In this document: positions 1 through 8,696 of the stretch, in pieces
Numbering within the stretch: position 1 is the first letter of the stretch
Layout of the letters: every line of letters starts with the position of its first letter
DNA from: Pseudomonas quercus
GTDB taxonomy: Bacteria > Pseudomonadota > Gammaproteobacteria > Pseudomonadales > Pseudomonadaceae
Reading direction: 5' to 3'
NCBI RefSeq assembly: GCF_012033695.1
Contig: NZ_JAAVJI010000003.1
Location: 434,001 to 498,000, forward strand
DNA length: 64,000 nucleotides
Made by a program: the position numbers and the translations under genes
Notes under the pieces: model-generated
Database searches by the model: none
The model's input: the letters and a program-made list of their open reading frames with translations, nothing else
Told to the model about the DNA's origin: nothing

Positions 1-83
1 TGCTGCATAAGGAGCCCGGAGATTGGTGGCGGCGGTTCAATGCCTGGGTGAGCGAGCGTATTGGGCTGGAAAAACTGCTCTAG
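1..83 (+). CDS. 3' end of an unidentified gene (possibly phospholipase D / cardiolipin synthase family)
   Basis: Only the last 26 codons are inside the window. They read through to a TAG at 81-83 and end in a Trp/Arg-rich amphipathic tail (GDWWRRFNAWVSERIG). Tails like this close some phospholipase D-type cardiolipin synthases, but that is a weak resemblance from memory and the identity cannot be settled here. The gene is convergent with the MFS gene, and the two stop codons overlap by a few bases. Confidence 0.45.
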   Translation, partial: LHKEPGDWWRRFNAWVSERIGLEKLL

Positions 84-1222
84 GCCTGCACTCGCACTGC
101 CCATTGGGATTGCCTGCATGCCAGGATAACCAAGCCCGCTGCGCCCACTGCCATCATCAGAGGTAAAGCGTGCCCGGTAAGCCACTGGTTCCCCGCACCC
201 GCAATCAATGGGCCTGCCAGGCACCCGACTCCCCAGAGCTGCGCCACATGCGCGTTGGCCCGCACCAGTTCATCGTGGCGAAACCGTTCCCCGATAAATA
301 CCAGGGATAGCGTAAACAGGCCACCTGCGCTTGCGCCGAACAGCACCCACAGCCCCCATACCACGGGATGGTGAATCGCCAATGGGATCAATAGGCTGCT
401 AGCTGCCAGCGCCCCGGCGCAGCCCAGAAACAGCCCACGCCTGGGCAGGCGGTCGGCCAGGGCGCCAATAGGCAACTGCAACACTGCATCGCCCAGCACT
501 ACCGCGCTGACCATGTACAAGGCGATGCGGGTGTCGTAACCCTGTTGCAGGCAATACACCGGTAGTAAAGAAAGAATGAGGGCTTCAAAGCCGGCAAACA
601 GCGCAATGGCATAGGCGATCACAGGCAGGCGCCGGCAGAACACCGCCAGGTCCCCCAAGGTCACCGTCACTGCCTCAGTAAGCGGCGCACCGCCACGGCC
701 TAGCAATAAAAGCGGCGATACCAGCAACAACCCGGTTGCCAGCCAGAACCCATAGTCGTGCTCAGTGCCGATGGCTCCTAGCAACAGTGGCCCGGCCAGC
801 TGGCTCAAGGCATAGCAGCAGCCGTAAAGCGCCACCAGCCGGCCGCGCCATTGCTCTACCACAAGCTGGTTGATCCAGCTTTCGCCTAGCACGAACACGA
901 TGGTTAGCACGCTGCCAATCAGCAGGCGCAGCACTACCCACACGGCGTAACTGGGCCATATGGCCAGCAGCCCGATGGATACCGCGCCGGCCCATAGGCA
1001 CAGCTGCATGGCACGGCCGGTACCGAACCTTGCTGCGAGGCGGCTCGACACGCGCGCGCCCAGTAGCACACCGATTGCCGGCATGGCCGACATAGTACCG
1101 ATGGCGAACGTACCGTAGCCCCAGTGCTCAAGGCGCAGCGATACCAGCGGCATGCTCATGCCCAGCGCCAGGCCCACGCTCAGCACCGACGCCAGTACCG
1201 CGAAATACGTGCCCCACCGCAT
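80..1222 (-). CDS. MFS transporter, YcaD-like
   Basis: A 380-residue major facilitator protein with about twelve hydrophobic segments in two halves. It resembles the E. coli YcaD/UMF2 group in length and in the conserved stretch after helix 7 (LPIGALADRLPRR). The substrate is unknown; such proteins are often drug or metabolite exporters of the inner membrane. I chose the ATG at 1222 because AGGAG lies 7 bases upstream and the first transmembrane helix starts at once; the longer open frame to 1288 would add 22 residues running through the neighbouring terminator. It is transcribed alone. Confidence 0.85.
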   Translation of the reverse strand: MRWGTYFAVLASVLSVGLALGMSMPLVSLRLEHWGYGTFAIGTMSAMPAIGVLLGARVSSRLAARFGTGRAMQLCLWAGAVSIGLLAIWPSYAVWVVLRLLIGSVLTIVFVLGESWINQLVVEQWRGRLVALYGCCYALSQLAGPLLLGAIGTEHDYGFWLATGLLLVSPLLLLGRGGAPLTEAVTVTLGDLAVFCRRLPVIAYAIALFAGFEALILSLLPVYCLQQGYDTRIALYMVSAVVLGDAVLQLPIGALADRLPRRGLFLGCAGALAASSLLIPLAIHHPVVWGLWVLFGASAGGLFTLSLVFIGERFRHDELVRANAHVAQLWGVGCLAGPLIAGAGNQWLTGHALPLMMAVGAAGLVILACRQSQWAVRVQA

Positions 1223-1246
1223 AGATGCGCTCCTGCGACCATGATA

Positions 1247-1279
1247 AAAAAGCCCCCGGCCGGTGTCGGTCGGGGGCCA
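1247..1279 (-). terminator. Rho-independent terminator of the aldehyde dehydrogenase gene
   Basis: Read on the minus strand, a GC-rich inverted repeat (GGCCCCCGACC paired with GGCCGGGGGC around a short loop) is followed by six T. It lies just beyond the stop codon at 1299 and separates that gene from the MFS gene downstream. Confidence 0.85.
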
Positions 1280-1298
1280 TTCAAGCACCTGCCAGGGT

Positions 1299-2792
1299 TT
1301 ACAGCTTGATCCAGGTCGCTTTCAGTTCGGTGTATTTGTCGAAGGCGTGCAGCGACTTGTCGCGACCGTTACCCGATTGCTTGAACCCACCGAAAGGTGC
1401 CGTCATGTCACCACCGTCGTACTGGTTCACCCACACGCTGCCAGCGCGCAAGGCGCGGGCGGTGTTGTGCGCCTTGGACAGGTCGGAAGACCAGACGGCG
1501 GCGGCGAGCCCGTAAGGCGTGTCATTGGCGATGGCCACAGCTTCCTCGGCGGAGTCGAACGTGATCACTGACAAGACAGGCCCGAAGATCTCTTCCTTGG
1601 CGATACGCATGGCATTGCTCACGCCGTCGAAGATGGTCGGCTCTACATAGGTACCGCCTGTTTCCTGCAGAATGCGCTTGCCACCGGTCAGCAAGGTGGC
1701 ACCCTCGCTATGCCCGGCTTCAATGTAAGACAACACCGTGTTCATCTGCTGGGTGTCGACCAGGGCACCCACGTTGGTCGCTGGGTCCAACGGGTTACCG
1801 GGCTTCCAACCCGCCAGGGCCTCTACCACCATCGGCAGGAAGCGGTCCTTGATCGAGCGTTCCACCAGCAGGCGCGACCCGGCGGTGCACACTTCGCCCT
1901 GGTTGAAGGCAATGGCGCTGGCCGCAGAGGCGGCTGCGGCTTGCAGGTCCGGCGCGTCGGCAAACACGATATTCGGGCTCTTACCCCCTGCCTCCAGCCA
2001 TACCCGCTTCATGTTGGACTCACCGGCATACACCATCAGTTGCTTGGCGATGCGGGTAGAGCCGGTAAATACCACCGTATCGACATCCATGTGCAAGGCC
2101 AGCGCCTTGCCTACGGTATGGCCGTAGCCTGGCAATACGTTCAGTACGCCAGCAGGAATACCGGCCTCGATGGCCAGCTGTGCGATACGGATAGCGGTCA
2201 GTGGGGATTTCTCGGAGGGCTTGAGTACCACCGAATTACCCGTTGAAAGTGCAGGGCCCAGCTTCCAGCAAGCCATCATCAGTGGGAAGTTCCAAGGCAC
2301 AATGGCGGCCACAACACCCACTGGCTCGCGGGTTACCAGGCCAAGCTGGTCGTGGGGCGTGGCGGCCACTTCATCGTACAGCTTGTCGATGGCCTCACCG
2401 CTCCAGCTCAAGGCATTGGCAGCGCCTGGTACGTCAATGTTCAACGAATCGCTGATCGGCTTGCCCATGTCCAGGGTTTCAAGCAGTGCCAGCTCTTGAG
2501 CGTTGGCTTTGAGCAAGCCTGCGAAACGAATCATCACGGCCTTGCGCTTGGCCGGTGCAAGGCGTGACCAGGCCCCTGCATTGAAGGCCTGGCGGGCATT
2601 TTCCACGGCCAGGTTGGCATCGGCTTCGTCGCAGCTGGCGACCTGGCCCAGCAGCCGACCGTCTACCGGGCTGAGGCATTCGAAGGTCGCGCCCGAGGCC
2701 GCAGGTGTGTACTGGCCATTGATAAAGGCACGGCCTTCGACGTTCAAGCCTTGGGCGCGCTGCTGCCAGTCAGCCAGCGTCAGATCAGACAT
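1299..2792 (-). CDS. kauB: NAD(P)-dependent aldehyde dehydrogenase, KauB/PuuC type
   Basis: A 497-residue class I aldehyde dehydrogenase. It shows the cofactor-site proline motif PWNFPL, the glutamate box LEAGGKSPN (Glu267), and the catalytic cysteine in NQGEVCTAGSR (Cys302). It is closest in character to KauB/PuuC enzymes, which oxidise gamma-glutamyl-gamma-aminobutyraldehyde, 4-guanidinobutyraldehyde and related aldehydes from polyamine and arginine breakdown; that substrate range is family knowledge. It is monocistronic, with a strong terminator behind it. The upstream region carries four 11-bp tandem repeats that could take part in its control. Confidence 0.88.
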   Translation of the reverse strand: MSDLTLADWQQRAQGLNVEGRAFINGQYTPAASGATFECLSPVDGRLLGQVASCDEADANLAVENARQAFNAGAWSRLAPAKRKAVMIRFAGLLKANAQELALLETLDMGKPISDSLNIDVPGAANALSWSGEAIDKLYDEVAATPHDQLGLVTREPVGVVAAIVPWNFPLMMACWKLGPALSTGNSVVLKPSEKSPLTAIRIAQLAIEAGIPAGVLNVLPGYGHTVGKALALHMDVDTVVFTGSTRIAKQLMVYAGESNMKRVWLEAGGKSPNIVFADAPDLQAAAASAASAIAFNQGEVCTAGSRLLVERSIKDRFLPMVVEALAGWKPGNPLDPATNVGALVDTQQMNTVLSYIEAGHSEGATLLTGGKRILQETGGTYVEPTIFDGVSNAMRIAKEEIFGPVLSVITFDSAEEAVAIANDTPYGLAAAVWSSDLSKAHNTARALRAGSVWVNQYDGGDMTAPFGGFKQSGNGRDKSLHAFDKYTELKATWIKL

Positions 2793-2838
2793 AACGAACT
2801 CCTTTATAGGGATGGGCCAAGGGAGGTTTGCGGTTCAT

Positions 2839-2882
2839 TCGCACTGCGCTCGCACTGCGCTCGCACTGCGTCCGCACTGCAT
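2839..2882. repeat. Four tandem 11-bp repeats upstream of kauB
   Basis: Consecutive units starting at 2839, 2850, 2861 and 2872 read TCGCACTGCGC, TCGCACTGCGC, TCGCACTGCGT and CCGCACTGCAT. The period equals about one turn of B-DNA, so all copies face the same side of the helix. They lie 47-90 bases upstream of the kauB start, in the region shared with the divergent cupin gene. Confidence 0.9.
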
Positions 2883-2961
2883 TAGCGCTGCAACAGTAAC
2901 CGGCTCCGAGCTCGACCAAGGGCATTTACCCTAAACCACCCCTGCACCGCTTTCAATATAT

Positions 2962-2991
2962 TTGACAGGGCCAGGCCTGCGGCAGTCTCAT
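2962..2991 (+). promoter_or_regulatory. Possible sigma-70 promoter for the cupin gene
   Basis: A perfect -35 hexamer, TTGACA, lies at 2962-2967. The best -10 at 17-18 bases is only TCTCAT, so the site would need help or is fortuitous. It is placed correctly for transcription of the cupin gene starting at 3023. Confidence 0.35.
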
Positions 2992-3022
2992 GCATGTTTT
3001 ATCGAACAAACCGGAGGCCGCC

Positions 3023-3391
3023 ATGGGCATCGAGCAGATCCTAGACTTCGCTGTTGCTACCCCTGACCCACTGCGCTATCGCCCTGCTGCTGAAAAGATC
3101 CTCTCAGGGGAGCCTGACCAGGCAGTGTTCAATCATTACAGCAGCCCTTGCGACCAGTTCTCTGCAGGTGTGTGGGAAGGGGCCGTAGGGCACTGGACCG
3201 TCAACTACAGCGAGCATGAATATTGCGAAATCGTGCAAGGCGTTTCCGTGATACGCGATGATGTCGGCAACGCCCGCACGGTTCGGGCTGGCGATCGCTT
3301 CGTGATACCAGCTGGTTTCAAAGGCACTTGGGAGGTGCTGGAGGCGTGCCGAAAGGTGTACGTGGTGTTCGACCCTAAAGTTCGAGCCTAA
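3023..3391 (+). CDS. Cupin domain protein (DUF861/EutQ-like)
   Basis: A 122-residue single-domain cupin. The sequence shows the beta-barrel pattern of cupin_3 proteins: the NYSEHEYCEIVQG strand, then a glycine turn and RAGDRFVIPAGFKGTWEV. Members are small soluble proteins, often with a metal site, that act as ureidoglycolate-type or unknown enzymes or sensors. No substrate can be assigned. The start at 3023 follows GGAGG at 3013-3017; an earlier in-frame ATG at 2990 lacks a ribosome site. It stands divergent from kauB, which may mean a link to polyamine breakdown, but that is inference. Confidence 0.8.
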   Translation: MGIEQILDFAVATPDPLRYRPAAEKILSGEPDQAVFNHYSSPCDQFSAGVWEGAVGHWTVNYSEHEYCEIVQGVSVIRDDVGNARTVRAGDRFVIPAGFKGTWEVLEACRKVYVVFDPKVRA

Positions 3392-3472
3392 ATAAGTATC
3401 ACCATGGCCCACAGACTCCGCCGGATGATCGGCCTGCCTCGACCGAGGCACCCTATCTACAAGGCGTTGACC

Positions 3473-3676
3473 ATGACCAACGAAGAAGTGACCCAAGCCC
3501 TTCAGCACCTGATTGGCACCCAGTACGCTGACAGCGTAAAGGCTCAGATTACCCAGGCAACCGGCCGAGACCGGGTAGTAGGCCCTAACGAAGTGTCTAC
3601 CAGAAACTATGACCCTATGCGTATCCATGTTCAGACAGACAAAAAGGGTGTGATCACCGGATTCGCCTTCAACTGA
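3473..3676 (+). CDS. Small I78-family peptidase inhibitor-like protein
   Basis: A 67-residue protein. The C-terminal half (VVGPNEVSTRNYDPMRIHV followed by a Lys-Gly turn and a hydrophobic end) fits the I78 inhibitor pattern, in which a loop after VxGP contacts a serine protease. No signal peptide is visible, so it would be cytoplasmic unless exported some other way. I took the ATG at 3473, with AAGG 8 bases upstream, since the longer open frame begins in a basic stretch with no family counterpart. It follows the cupin gene by 81 bases and ends before a shared terminator. Confidence 0.7.
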   Translation: MTNEEVTQALQHLIGTQYADSVKAQITQATGRDRVVGPNEVSTRNYDPMRIHVQTDKKGVITGFAFN

Positions 3677-3710
3677 CCCTTGCATCGGCCTTGCCTTGTG
3701 CATAAAAAAA

Positions 3711-3742
3711 CCCGCACCGTGAAACCAGGGTGCGGGTTTTTT
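3711..3742. terminator. Bidirectional Rho-independent terminator
   Basis: CCCGCACC at 3711-3718 pairs with GGTGCGGG at 3729-3736. T-runs follow on the plus strand (3737-3742) and on the minus strand (the A-run at 3704-3710). It ends both the inhibitor gene and the convergent rpmBG operon. Confidence 0.9.
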
Positions 3743-3758
3743 CGTTAGCGCAGACCAA

Positions 3759-3914
3759 TTACTTGATCTTGGCTTCCTTGTAGAGCACGTGCTTGCGAAC
3801 CACCGGATCAAATTTCTTGATCTCGAGCTTGTCGGGGGTAGTACGCTTGTTCTTGTCGGTGGTGTAGAAATGGCCAGTACCGGCGCTTGACACCAAACGG
3901 ATCAATTCACGCAT
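3759..3914 (-). CDS. rpmG: 50S ribosomal protein L33
   Basis: A 51-residue basic protein translated from the ATG at 3914, preceded by AGGGAGAG. It begins [19 protein letters not shown] and ends in KEAKIK, matching the zinc-free (Cys-minus) form of L33. It is a component of the large ribosomal subunit near the E site. It is the second gene of the rpmB-rpmG operon, 11 bases after rpmB. Confidence 0.96.
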   Translation of the reverse strand: MRELIRLVSSAGTGHFYTTDKNKRTTPDKLEIKKFDPVVRKHVLYKEAKIK

Positions 3915-3925
3915 GATTCTCTCCC

Positions 3926-4162
3926 TTAGACCTTGATGCCATCGCGGCGGATATCAACCAGAACGGCATCGATGCCGCGCTTGTCGATGATACGCATGCC
4001 TTTGGCAGATACGCGCAGGCGCACGAAACGCTTTTCCGACTCAACCCAGAAGCGATGATGCTGCAGGTTCGGCAGGAAACGACGACGGGTTTTGTTGTTT
4101 GCGTGGGAAATGTTGTTCCCGGTTACCGGACCCTTACCGGTAACTTGACAGACTCTCGACAT
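3926..4162 (-). CDS. rpmB: 50S ribosomal protein L28
   Basis: A 78-residue ribosomal protein with the full L28 pattern: [20 protein letters not shown] at the start, then the [12 protein letters not shown] segment. It binds the large subunit. It is first in the rpmBG operon. A good sigma-70 promoter is found about 180 bases upstream. Confidence 0.97.
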   Translation of the reverse strand: MSRVCQVTGKGPVTGNNISHANNKTRRRFLPNLQHHRFWVESEKRFVRLRVSAKGMRIIDKRGIDAVLVDIRRDGIKV

Positions 4163-4339
4163 GCCTCAGCCCTCTAAACCACATGCCCAACCCGGCATGG
4201 GTTGGCCGCTTTATCTCTCAGTCAAAATTGGCGCGAAGGCTCGAAACCCTTCAAACACCGTGTTTCGCAGGGGCGGACGGCTCGGCTATACAGGCTCGGC
4301 CACAAGCGTAAACGCTCTACCCCTAGAAAAGAGCGCTGC

Positions 4340-4368
4340 TTTATACCAGAAAGCCCGTGCCACAACAA
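4340..4368 (-). promoter_or_regulatory. Sigma-70 promoter of rpmBG
   Basis: On the minus strand, TTGTTG (4363-4368) and TATAAA (4340-4345) are separated by exactly 17 bases, with TGG before the -10. The site lies in the 391-base gap between rpmB and the dppA-like gene. The rest of that gap shows no gene; the open frames in it have no recognisable product. Confidence 0.65.
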
Positions 4369-4553
4369 CCTTCAAGGGTAAAGGGAAACCGCGCAAGCGC
4401 ACGCGGCGCTTGGCGTACAACGGTTGTAGCCACAGCACCATTCGTCGAGCCAATACGAAAATTTGAATGGCGCGAACGAAACAAGATCTCTAGGGTTAGG
4501 ATTTTCCAGACTGCACCGGCAGATGGCCCACCTTAAAAGCCAAGGAATCGACC

Positions 4554-6140
4554 ATGCGTCTTGCCTATACCCCTTTGCTGCTCGCGATACTGGGCGCTTG
4601 CGCCACCGCCCAGGCCAAACCACTGTCTGTGTGCACTGAAGCCAGCCCTGAAGGTTTTGACGTGGTGCAGTACAACTCGCTGACCACTACCAATGCGTCA
4701 GCGGATGTATTGATGAACCGCCTGGTGGACTTCGATGCGGCCGCCGGCAAAGTGATACCCAGCCTTGCTGAACGCTGGTCAGTCAGTGACGACGGGCTTA
4801 CCTACACCTTCAACTTGCGCAAAGGTGTACATTTCCATAGTACCGATTACTTCAAGCCATCCCGCGACCTGGCGGCTGAAGACGTGGTATTCAGCTTCAA
4901 GCGCATGCTGGACCCGGCCAATCCCTGGCACAAGGTGGCGCAAAGCGGCTTCCCCCATGCTCAGTCCATGCAGTTGCCTGGGCTCGTGAAACAGGTAGAA
5001 GCACCCGATGCCGCCACGGTGCGCTTTGTGCTGGACCATCCCGATGCCACGTTCCTGGCTACGCTGAGCATGGGCTTCGCTTCTATTTATTCTGCCGAAT
5101 ACGCCGATCAGTTGATGAAGGCAGGTACGCCTGAAAGGCTCAACTCAGAACCTATTGGTACCGGGTCTTTTATATTTGTGCGCTATCAAAAGGACGCCCA
5201 GGTTCGCTACAAGGCCAACCCGCAGTACTTCGGTGGCAAACCTGCCGTCGACCCGTTGATCTACGCCATCACCCCGGACCCAAATGCCCGCATGCAGCGC
5301 TTACGCGCGGGGGAATGCCAGGTTGCTCTGTCGCCCAAGCCGCAGGATATCGCCAGCGCCAAATCCGATACCAAGCTACAGGTACTTGATACACCCGCCT
5401 TCATGACTGCCTTTGTGGCCATCAACAGCCAACACCCGCCGCTGGACAAGCCACAAGTGCGCCAGGCCATCAACCTGGCGTTTGATAGGGCCAGCTACCT
5501 GAAGGCTGTCTTCGAAGGCACTGCTCAACCGGCCAATGGTATCTATCCGTCTACCACCTGGGGTTATGCAGCGGACCCGCACCTGTACAGCCATAACCCT
5601 GAAAAGGCCCGCGCCTTGCTGGCAGAAGCGGGTTTGAAGGACGGCTTCAGTACCACGATCTGGACGCGGCCTGGCGGCAGCCTGCTCAACCCTGCACCTG
5701 CGGCTGGCGCGCAGTTGCTTCAGGCCGACCTGGCGCAGGTGGGGATCAAGGCGGACATCCGCACCATCGAATGGGGCGAGCTTATTCGGCGCGCCAAGGC
5801 CGGTGAGCATGATTTGCTGTTCATGGGCTGGGCAGGTGATAACGGCGACCCCGACAACTTCCTTACACCGCAGTTTTCATGTGCGGCGGTCAAGTCCGGC
5901 ACCAACTTCGCGCGCTACTGCGACCCTGCACTGGATAGCCTTATTACCAAGGGCAAAACCGGCAGTACTCAGAAGGCACGTACCGAACTGTACCGGCAGG
6001 CCCAGGCGCTCATACAGAAGCAGGCCCTTTGGCTCCCATTGGCTCACCCCCAGGTCACCGTATTAGCCAGCAAAACCTTGAAGGGCTACCTGCCCAGCCC
6101 GTTCGGCCGCCAGGATTTCTCACACATTAGCGTGGAATAA
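4554..6140 (+). CDS. Periplasmic dipeptide/oligopeptide-binding protein, DppA-like
   Basis: A 528-residue solute-binding protein of the peptide (SBP_bac_5) family. Residues 1-21 form a signal peptide ending TAQA. The mature protein tracks E. coli DppA along its length, including TEASPEGFDVVQYNS near the start, AERWSVSDDGLTYTFNLRKG, and the ligand-binding hinge motif MGWAGDNGDPDNF near residue 425. It should deliver di- or tripeptides, or a related ligand, to an inner-membrane ABC transporter. No permease or ATPase gene is adjacent, so it probably feeds a Dpp transporter encoded elsewhere. It is convergent with radC, with 11 bases between them. Confidence 0.9.
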   Translation: MRLAYTPLLLAILGACATAQAKPLSVCTEASPEGFDVVQYNSLTTTNASADVLMNRLVDFDAAAGKVIPSLAERWSVSDDGLTYTFNLRKGVHFHSTDYFKPSRDLAAEDVVFSFKRMLDPANPWHKVAQSGFPHAQSMQLPGLVKQVEAPDAATVRFVLDHPDATFLATLSMGFASIYSAEYADQLMKAGTPERLNSEPIGTGSFIFVRYQKDAQVRYKANPQYFGGKPAVDPLIYAITPDPNARMQRLRAGECQVALSPKPQDIASAKSDTKLQVLDTPAFMTAFVAINSQHPPLDKPQVRQAINLAFDRASYLKAVFEGTAQPANGIYPSTTWGYAADPHLYSHNPEKARALLAEAGLKDGFSTTIWTRPGGSLLNPAPAAGAQLLQADLAQVGIKADIRTIEWGELIRRAKAGEHDLLFMGWAGDNGDPDNFLTPQFSCAAVKSGTNFARYCDPALDSLITKGKTGSTQKARTELYRQAQALIQKQALWLPLAHPQVTVLASKTLKGYLPSPFGRQDFSHISVE

Positions 6141-6151
6141 GCACAGCGCGC

Positions 6152-6826
6152 CTATAACAACCCGTGCTCAGCCATGGATAAAGGCTCGCCTTCGCCCACA
6201 ATGAAGTGGTCCAGCACCTGAACCTCGATGTGTGCCAAGGCGTCCTTGATCAAGGCAGTAAGGTCACGGTCCGCCTGGCTGGGCGCGCAAACACCTGAAG
6301 GGTGGTTGTGACACAGGATAAGGGCTGCTGCATTGTGTGCCAGGGCACGTTTCACCACTTGCCGAGGGTACACGCTGGCGCTGTTGATGGACCCCTGGAA
6401 CAGCACTTCGAAGCCCAGCACTCGGTGGCGTGAATCCAGAAACAGGCACGCGAACACCTCGTGAGGCTCGTGGCGCAACATGGCTTTGAGGTAGTCACGC
6501 ACGGCAGTGGAGCTTTCCAATGCAGAGTCCCTCTTGAGCTGTTCAGCCAAGTGCCGCTTGGCGATTTCTAGCACGGCCTGCAACTGTGCGTACTTGGCCT
6601 GGCCAAGCCCCATATGCCCGCTAAAGGTAGGAAGGTCTGCCTGCAGCAGCCCCCGCAGGCCACCCAGCTCGTCCAGCAATCGGCTGGCCAGCTCTACAGC
6701 GTCACAGCCTTTTACGCCGGTGCGCAGGAAAATAGCCAGTAGCTCTGCGTCAGTCAGCGCCTGTGCGCCTCGGCTCAACAGTTTTTCCCGCGGGCGTTCT
6801 GCCGCGGGCCAATCTCGAATAGCCAT
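6152..6826 (-). CDS. radC: RadC family JAMM-domain protein
   Basis: A 224-residue full-length RadC. The N-terminus carries a helix-hairpin-helix-like region ([19 protein letters not shown]). The C-terminal JAMM/MPN+ metal site is intact: HNHPSG gives His173 and His175, with Asp186 as third ligand and Glu140 upstream. The family was first linked to radiation sensitivity, but its biochemical role is not established. The start at 6826 follows AGGAGG; the frame runs further to 6847. It is divergent from coaBC, as in most pseudomonads. Confidence 0.93.
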   Translation of the reverse strand: MAIRDWPAAERPREKLLSRGAQALTDAELLAIFLRTGVKGCDAVELASRLLDELGGLRGLLQADLPTFSGHMGLGQAKYAQLQAVLEIAKRHLAEQLKRDSALESSTAVRDYLKAMLRHEPHEVFACLFLDSRHRVLGFEVLFQGSINSASVYPRQVVKRALAHNAAALILCHNHPSGVCAPSQADRDLTALIKDALAHIEVQVLDHFIVGEGEPLSMAEHGLL

Positions 6827-6986
6827 GATTCCCTCCTGGTAGGCCATTGGCGCCGCTGCTCCGTTGCGAGCGCTGTGCTATCTTAGCCCAACTTTTCCGG
6901 CACGCCGGCTGGGCCTATCCAGCCTGCGTCATGGGATTATTTCCAGTCGTAACCACCGTAACTTTTACCGAACAAAGGCAGGCTTA

Positions 6987-8198
6987 ATGCAGCGGCTGTA
7001 TCGAAAACGCATTGTTCTCGGCGTCGGCGGCGGCATAGCCGCTTACAAGAGCGCTGAACTGGTTCGGCGGCTTCTGGAGCAGGGTGCCGAAGTGCGTGTG
7101 GTGATGACCCGCGGTGGTAGCGAATTCATCACGCCCCTGACGCTGCAAGCGCTCTCTGGCCACCCTGTGCACCTGGACCTGCTGGACCCTGCGGCCGAGG
7201 CCGCCATGGGGCATATCGAACTGGCGCGTTGGGCAGACCTTGTGCTGATCGCGCCCGCCACGGCGGACTTGATAGCCCGTATTGCACAGGGCTTGGCCAA
7301 TGACCTGCTCACCACACTGGTGCTGGCCACTGATGCCACCGTTGCACTGGCCCCCGCCATGAACCAGGCCATGTGGCGCGACCCGGCCACCCAAGCCAAC
7401 CTCGACACGGTGCAAGCCCGTGGGTTGAAGCTGTTTGGCCCAGCATCCGGCAGCCAGGCCTGTGGCGACATAGGCTTGGGCAGGATGCTCGAACCTACGG
7501 ACCTAGCGCATTTGGCGGCCGACTGTTTCCAGCGCCAGGCGCTGACCGGCAAGCATGTATTGATCACGGCCGGCCCTACGCAGGAAAACATCGACCCTGT
7601 GCGCTACATCACCAACCACAGTTCCGGCAAGATGGGCTTTGCCCTGGCCGAGGCGGCCATAGAAGCCGGTGCCAGGGTAACGCTGGTGACAGGCCCTGTG
7701 CACCTGCCCACGCCTGACCGCGCCAGCCGTATCGATGTGGTCAGCGCGCGTGACATGCTGGCCGCCTGCGAAGCGGCGATGCCCTGTGACATTCTGATTG
7801 CCTCGGCCGCTGTTGCCGACTACAGGCCAGAAGTGATCGCCGCACAGAAGCTCAAGAAAGATCCCGCCACGGCAGATGGCATGCTGCTACGCATGGTGCG
7901 CAACCCTGACATTCTGGCTACCTTGTCTGGTCGCCAGGACCGGCCGTTCAGCGTAGGTTTTGCAGCTGAAACGGAAAACCTTCTGGATTACGCCGCCCGC
8001 AAGCTGCGTGACAAGAACCTCGACCTGATCGTAGCCAACGATGTGGCCAACCCCAGCATCGGCTTCAACAGCGAAGAAAACGCCTGTAGCGTCATTGATC
8101 GCCAGCTCAATGAAACGCTGCTACCCCAGACCAGCAAGGGCAAGATCGCACGACAATTGATTGCGCTCATTGCCACCCGCATTCACCAGGTTCAATAA
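6987..8198 (+). CDS. coaBC: Bifunctional phosphopantothenoylcysteine decarboxylase/synthetase
   Basis: A 403-residue fusion enzyme for two steps of coenzyme A synthesis. The N-terminal CoaC flavoprotein half (about 1-190) has the GGGIAAYKS flavin motif, the PAMNQAMW substrate loop and the cysteine flap [14 protein letters not shown]. The C-terminal CoaB half has [18 protein letters not shown], the NHSSGKMG dimer/nucleotide loop and the Lys-Lys-Asp-Pro segment of the CTP site. The ATG at 6987 gives the standard N-terminus; the longer open frame is not supported. dut starts one base after its stop. Confidence 0.95.
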   Translation: MQRLYRKRIVLGVGGGIAAYKSAELVRRLLEQGAEVRVVMTRGGSEFITPLTLQALSGHPVHLDLLDPAAEAAMGHIELARWADLVLIAPATADLIARIAQGLANDLLTTLVLATDATVALAPAMNQAMWRDPATQANLDTVQARGLKLFGPASGSQACGDIGLGRMLEPTDLAHLAADCFQRQALTGKHVLITAGPTQENIDPVRYITNHSSGKMGFALAEAAIEAGARVTLVTGPVHLPTPDRASRIDVVSARDMLAACEAAMPCDILIASAAVADYRPEVIAAQKLKKDPATADGMLLRMVRNPDILATLSGRQDRPFSVGFAAETENLLDYAARKLRDKNLDLIVANDVANPSIGFNSEENACSVIDRQLNETLLPQTSKGKIARQLIALIATRIHQVQ

Positions 8199-8199
8199 C

Positions 8200-8655
8200 A
8201 TGCACGCTTTGCAAGCCCGTATTCTCGACCCGCGCCTGGGCAACGAATTTCCCCTGCCCGCCTATGCTACCCCCGGCTCTGCAGGCCTGGACTTGCGTGC
8301 CATGCTGCCCGCAAGTATCACCCTGGAGCCTGGCCAGACGGTGCTGATTCCTACCGGGCTTTCCATTTTCATTGCCGACCCTGGGCTGGCAGCACTGGTA
8401 TTGCCGCGCTCAGGCCTGGGTCACAAGCATGGGATTGTGCTGGGTAACCTGGTGGGCCTTATCGATTCGGATTATCAGGGTGAACTGATGGTGTCGTGCT
8501 GGAACCGTGGGAATACCACCTTCGACATTGCAGTAGGCGAGCGCATCGCGCAATTGATCCTTGTACCTGTGGTACAAGCGCAGTTCGACATTGTGGAAGC
8601 GTTTGACCAAAGCGAGCGTGGCGCAGGCGGTTTTGGGCACTCCGGGAGCCACTGA
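8200..8655 (+). CDS. dut: dUTP diphosphatase
   Basis: A 151-residue trimeric dUTPase that hydrolyses dUTP to dUMP, keeping uracil out of DNA and supplying dTMP synthesis. The five family motifs are present: [39 protein letters not shown] and the C-terminal P-loop-like [12 protein letters not shown]. It is translationally linked to coaBC, since its ATG at 8200 follows the coaBC stop by one base. The longer in-frame start at 8161 lies inside coaBC and is unlikely. Confidence 0.96.
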   Translation: MHALQARILDPRLGNEFPLPAYATPGSAGLDLRAMLPASITLEPGQTVLIPTGLSIFIADPGLAALVLPRSGLGHKHGIVLGNLVGLIDSDYQGELMVSCWNRGNTTFDIAVGERIAQLILVPVVQAQFDIVEAFDQSERGAGGFGHSGSH

Positions 8656-8696
8656 GTACCGCAAGGCCTTTTCAAGGACAACGACAAGGAGCTGTT

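Noticed and set aside
2839..2882. The 11-bp repeats as a CRISPR array
   Set aside because: Units are contiguous, with no spacers, and no cas genes are near.
4163..4553. Open frames between rpmB and the DppA-like gene
   Set aside because: The predicted products are low-complexity and unlike known proteins; the stretch contains the rpmBG promoter.
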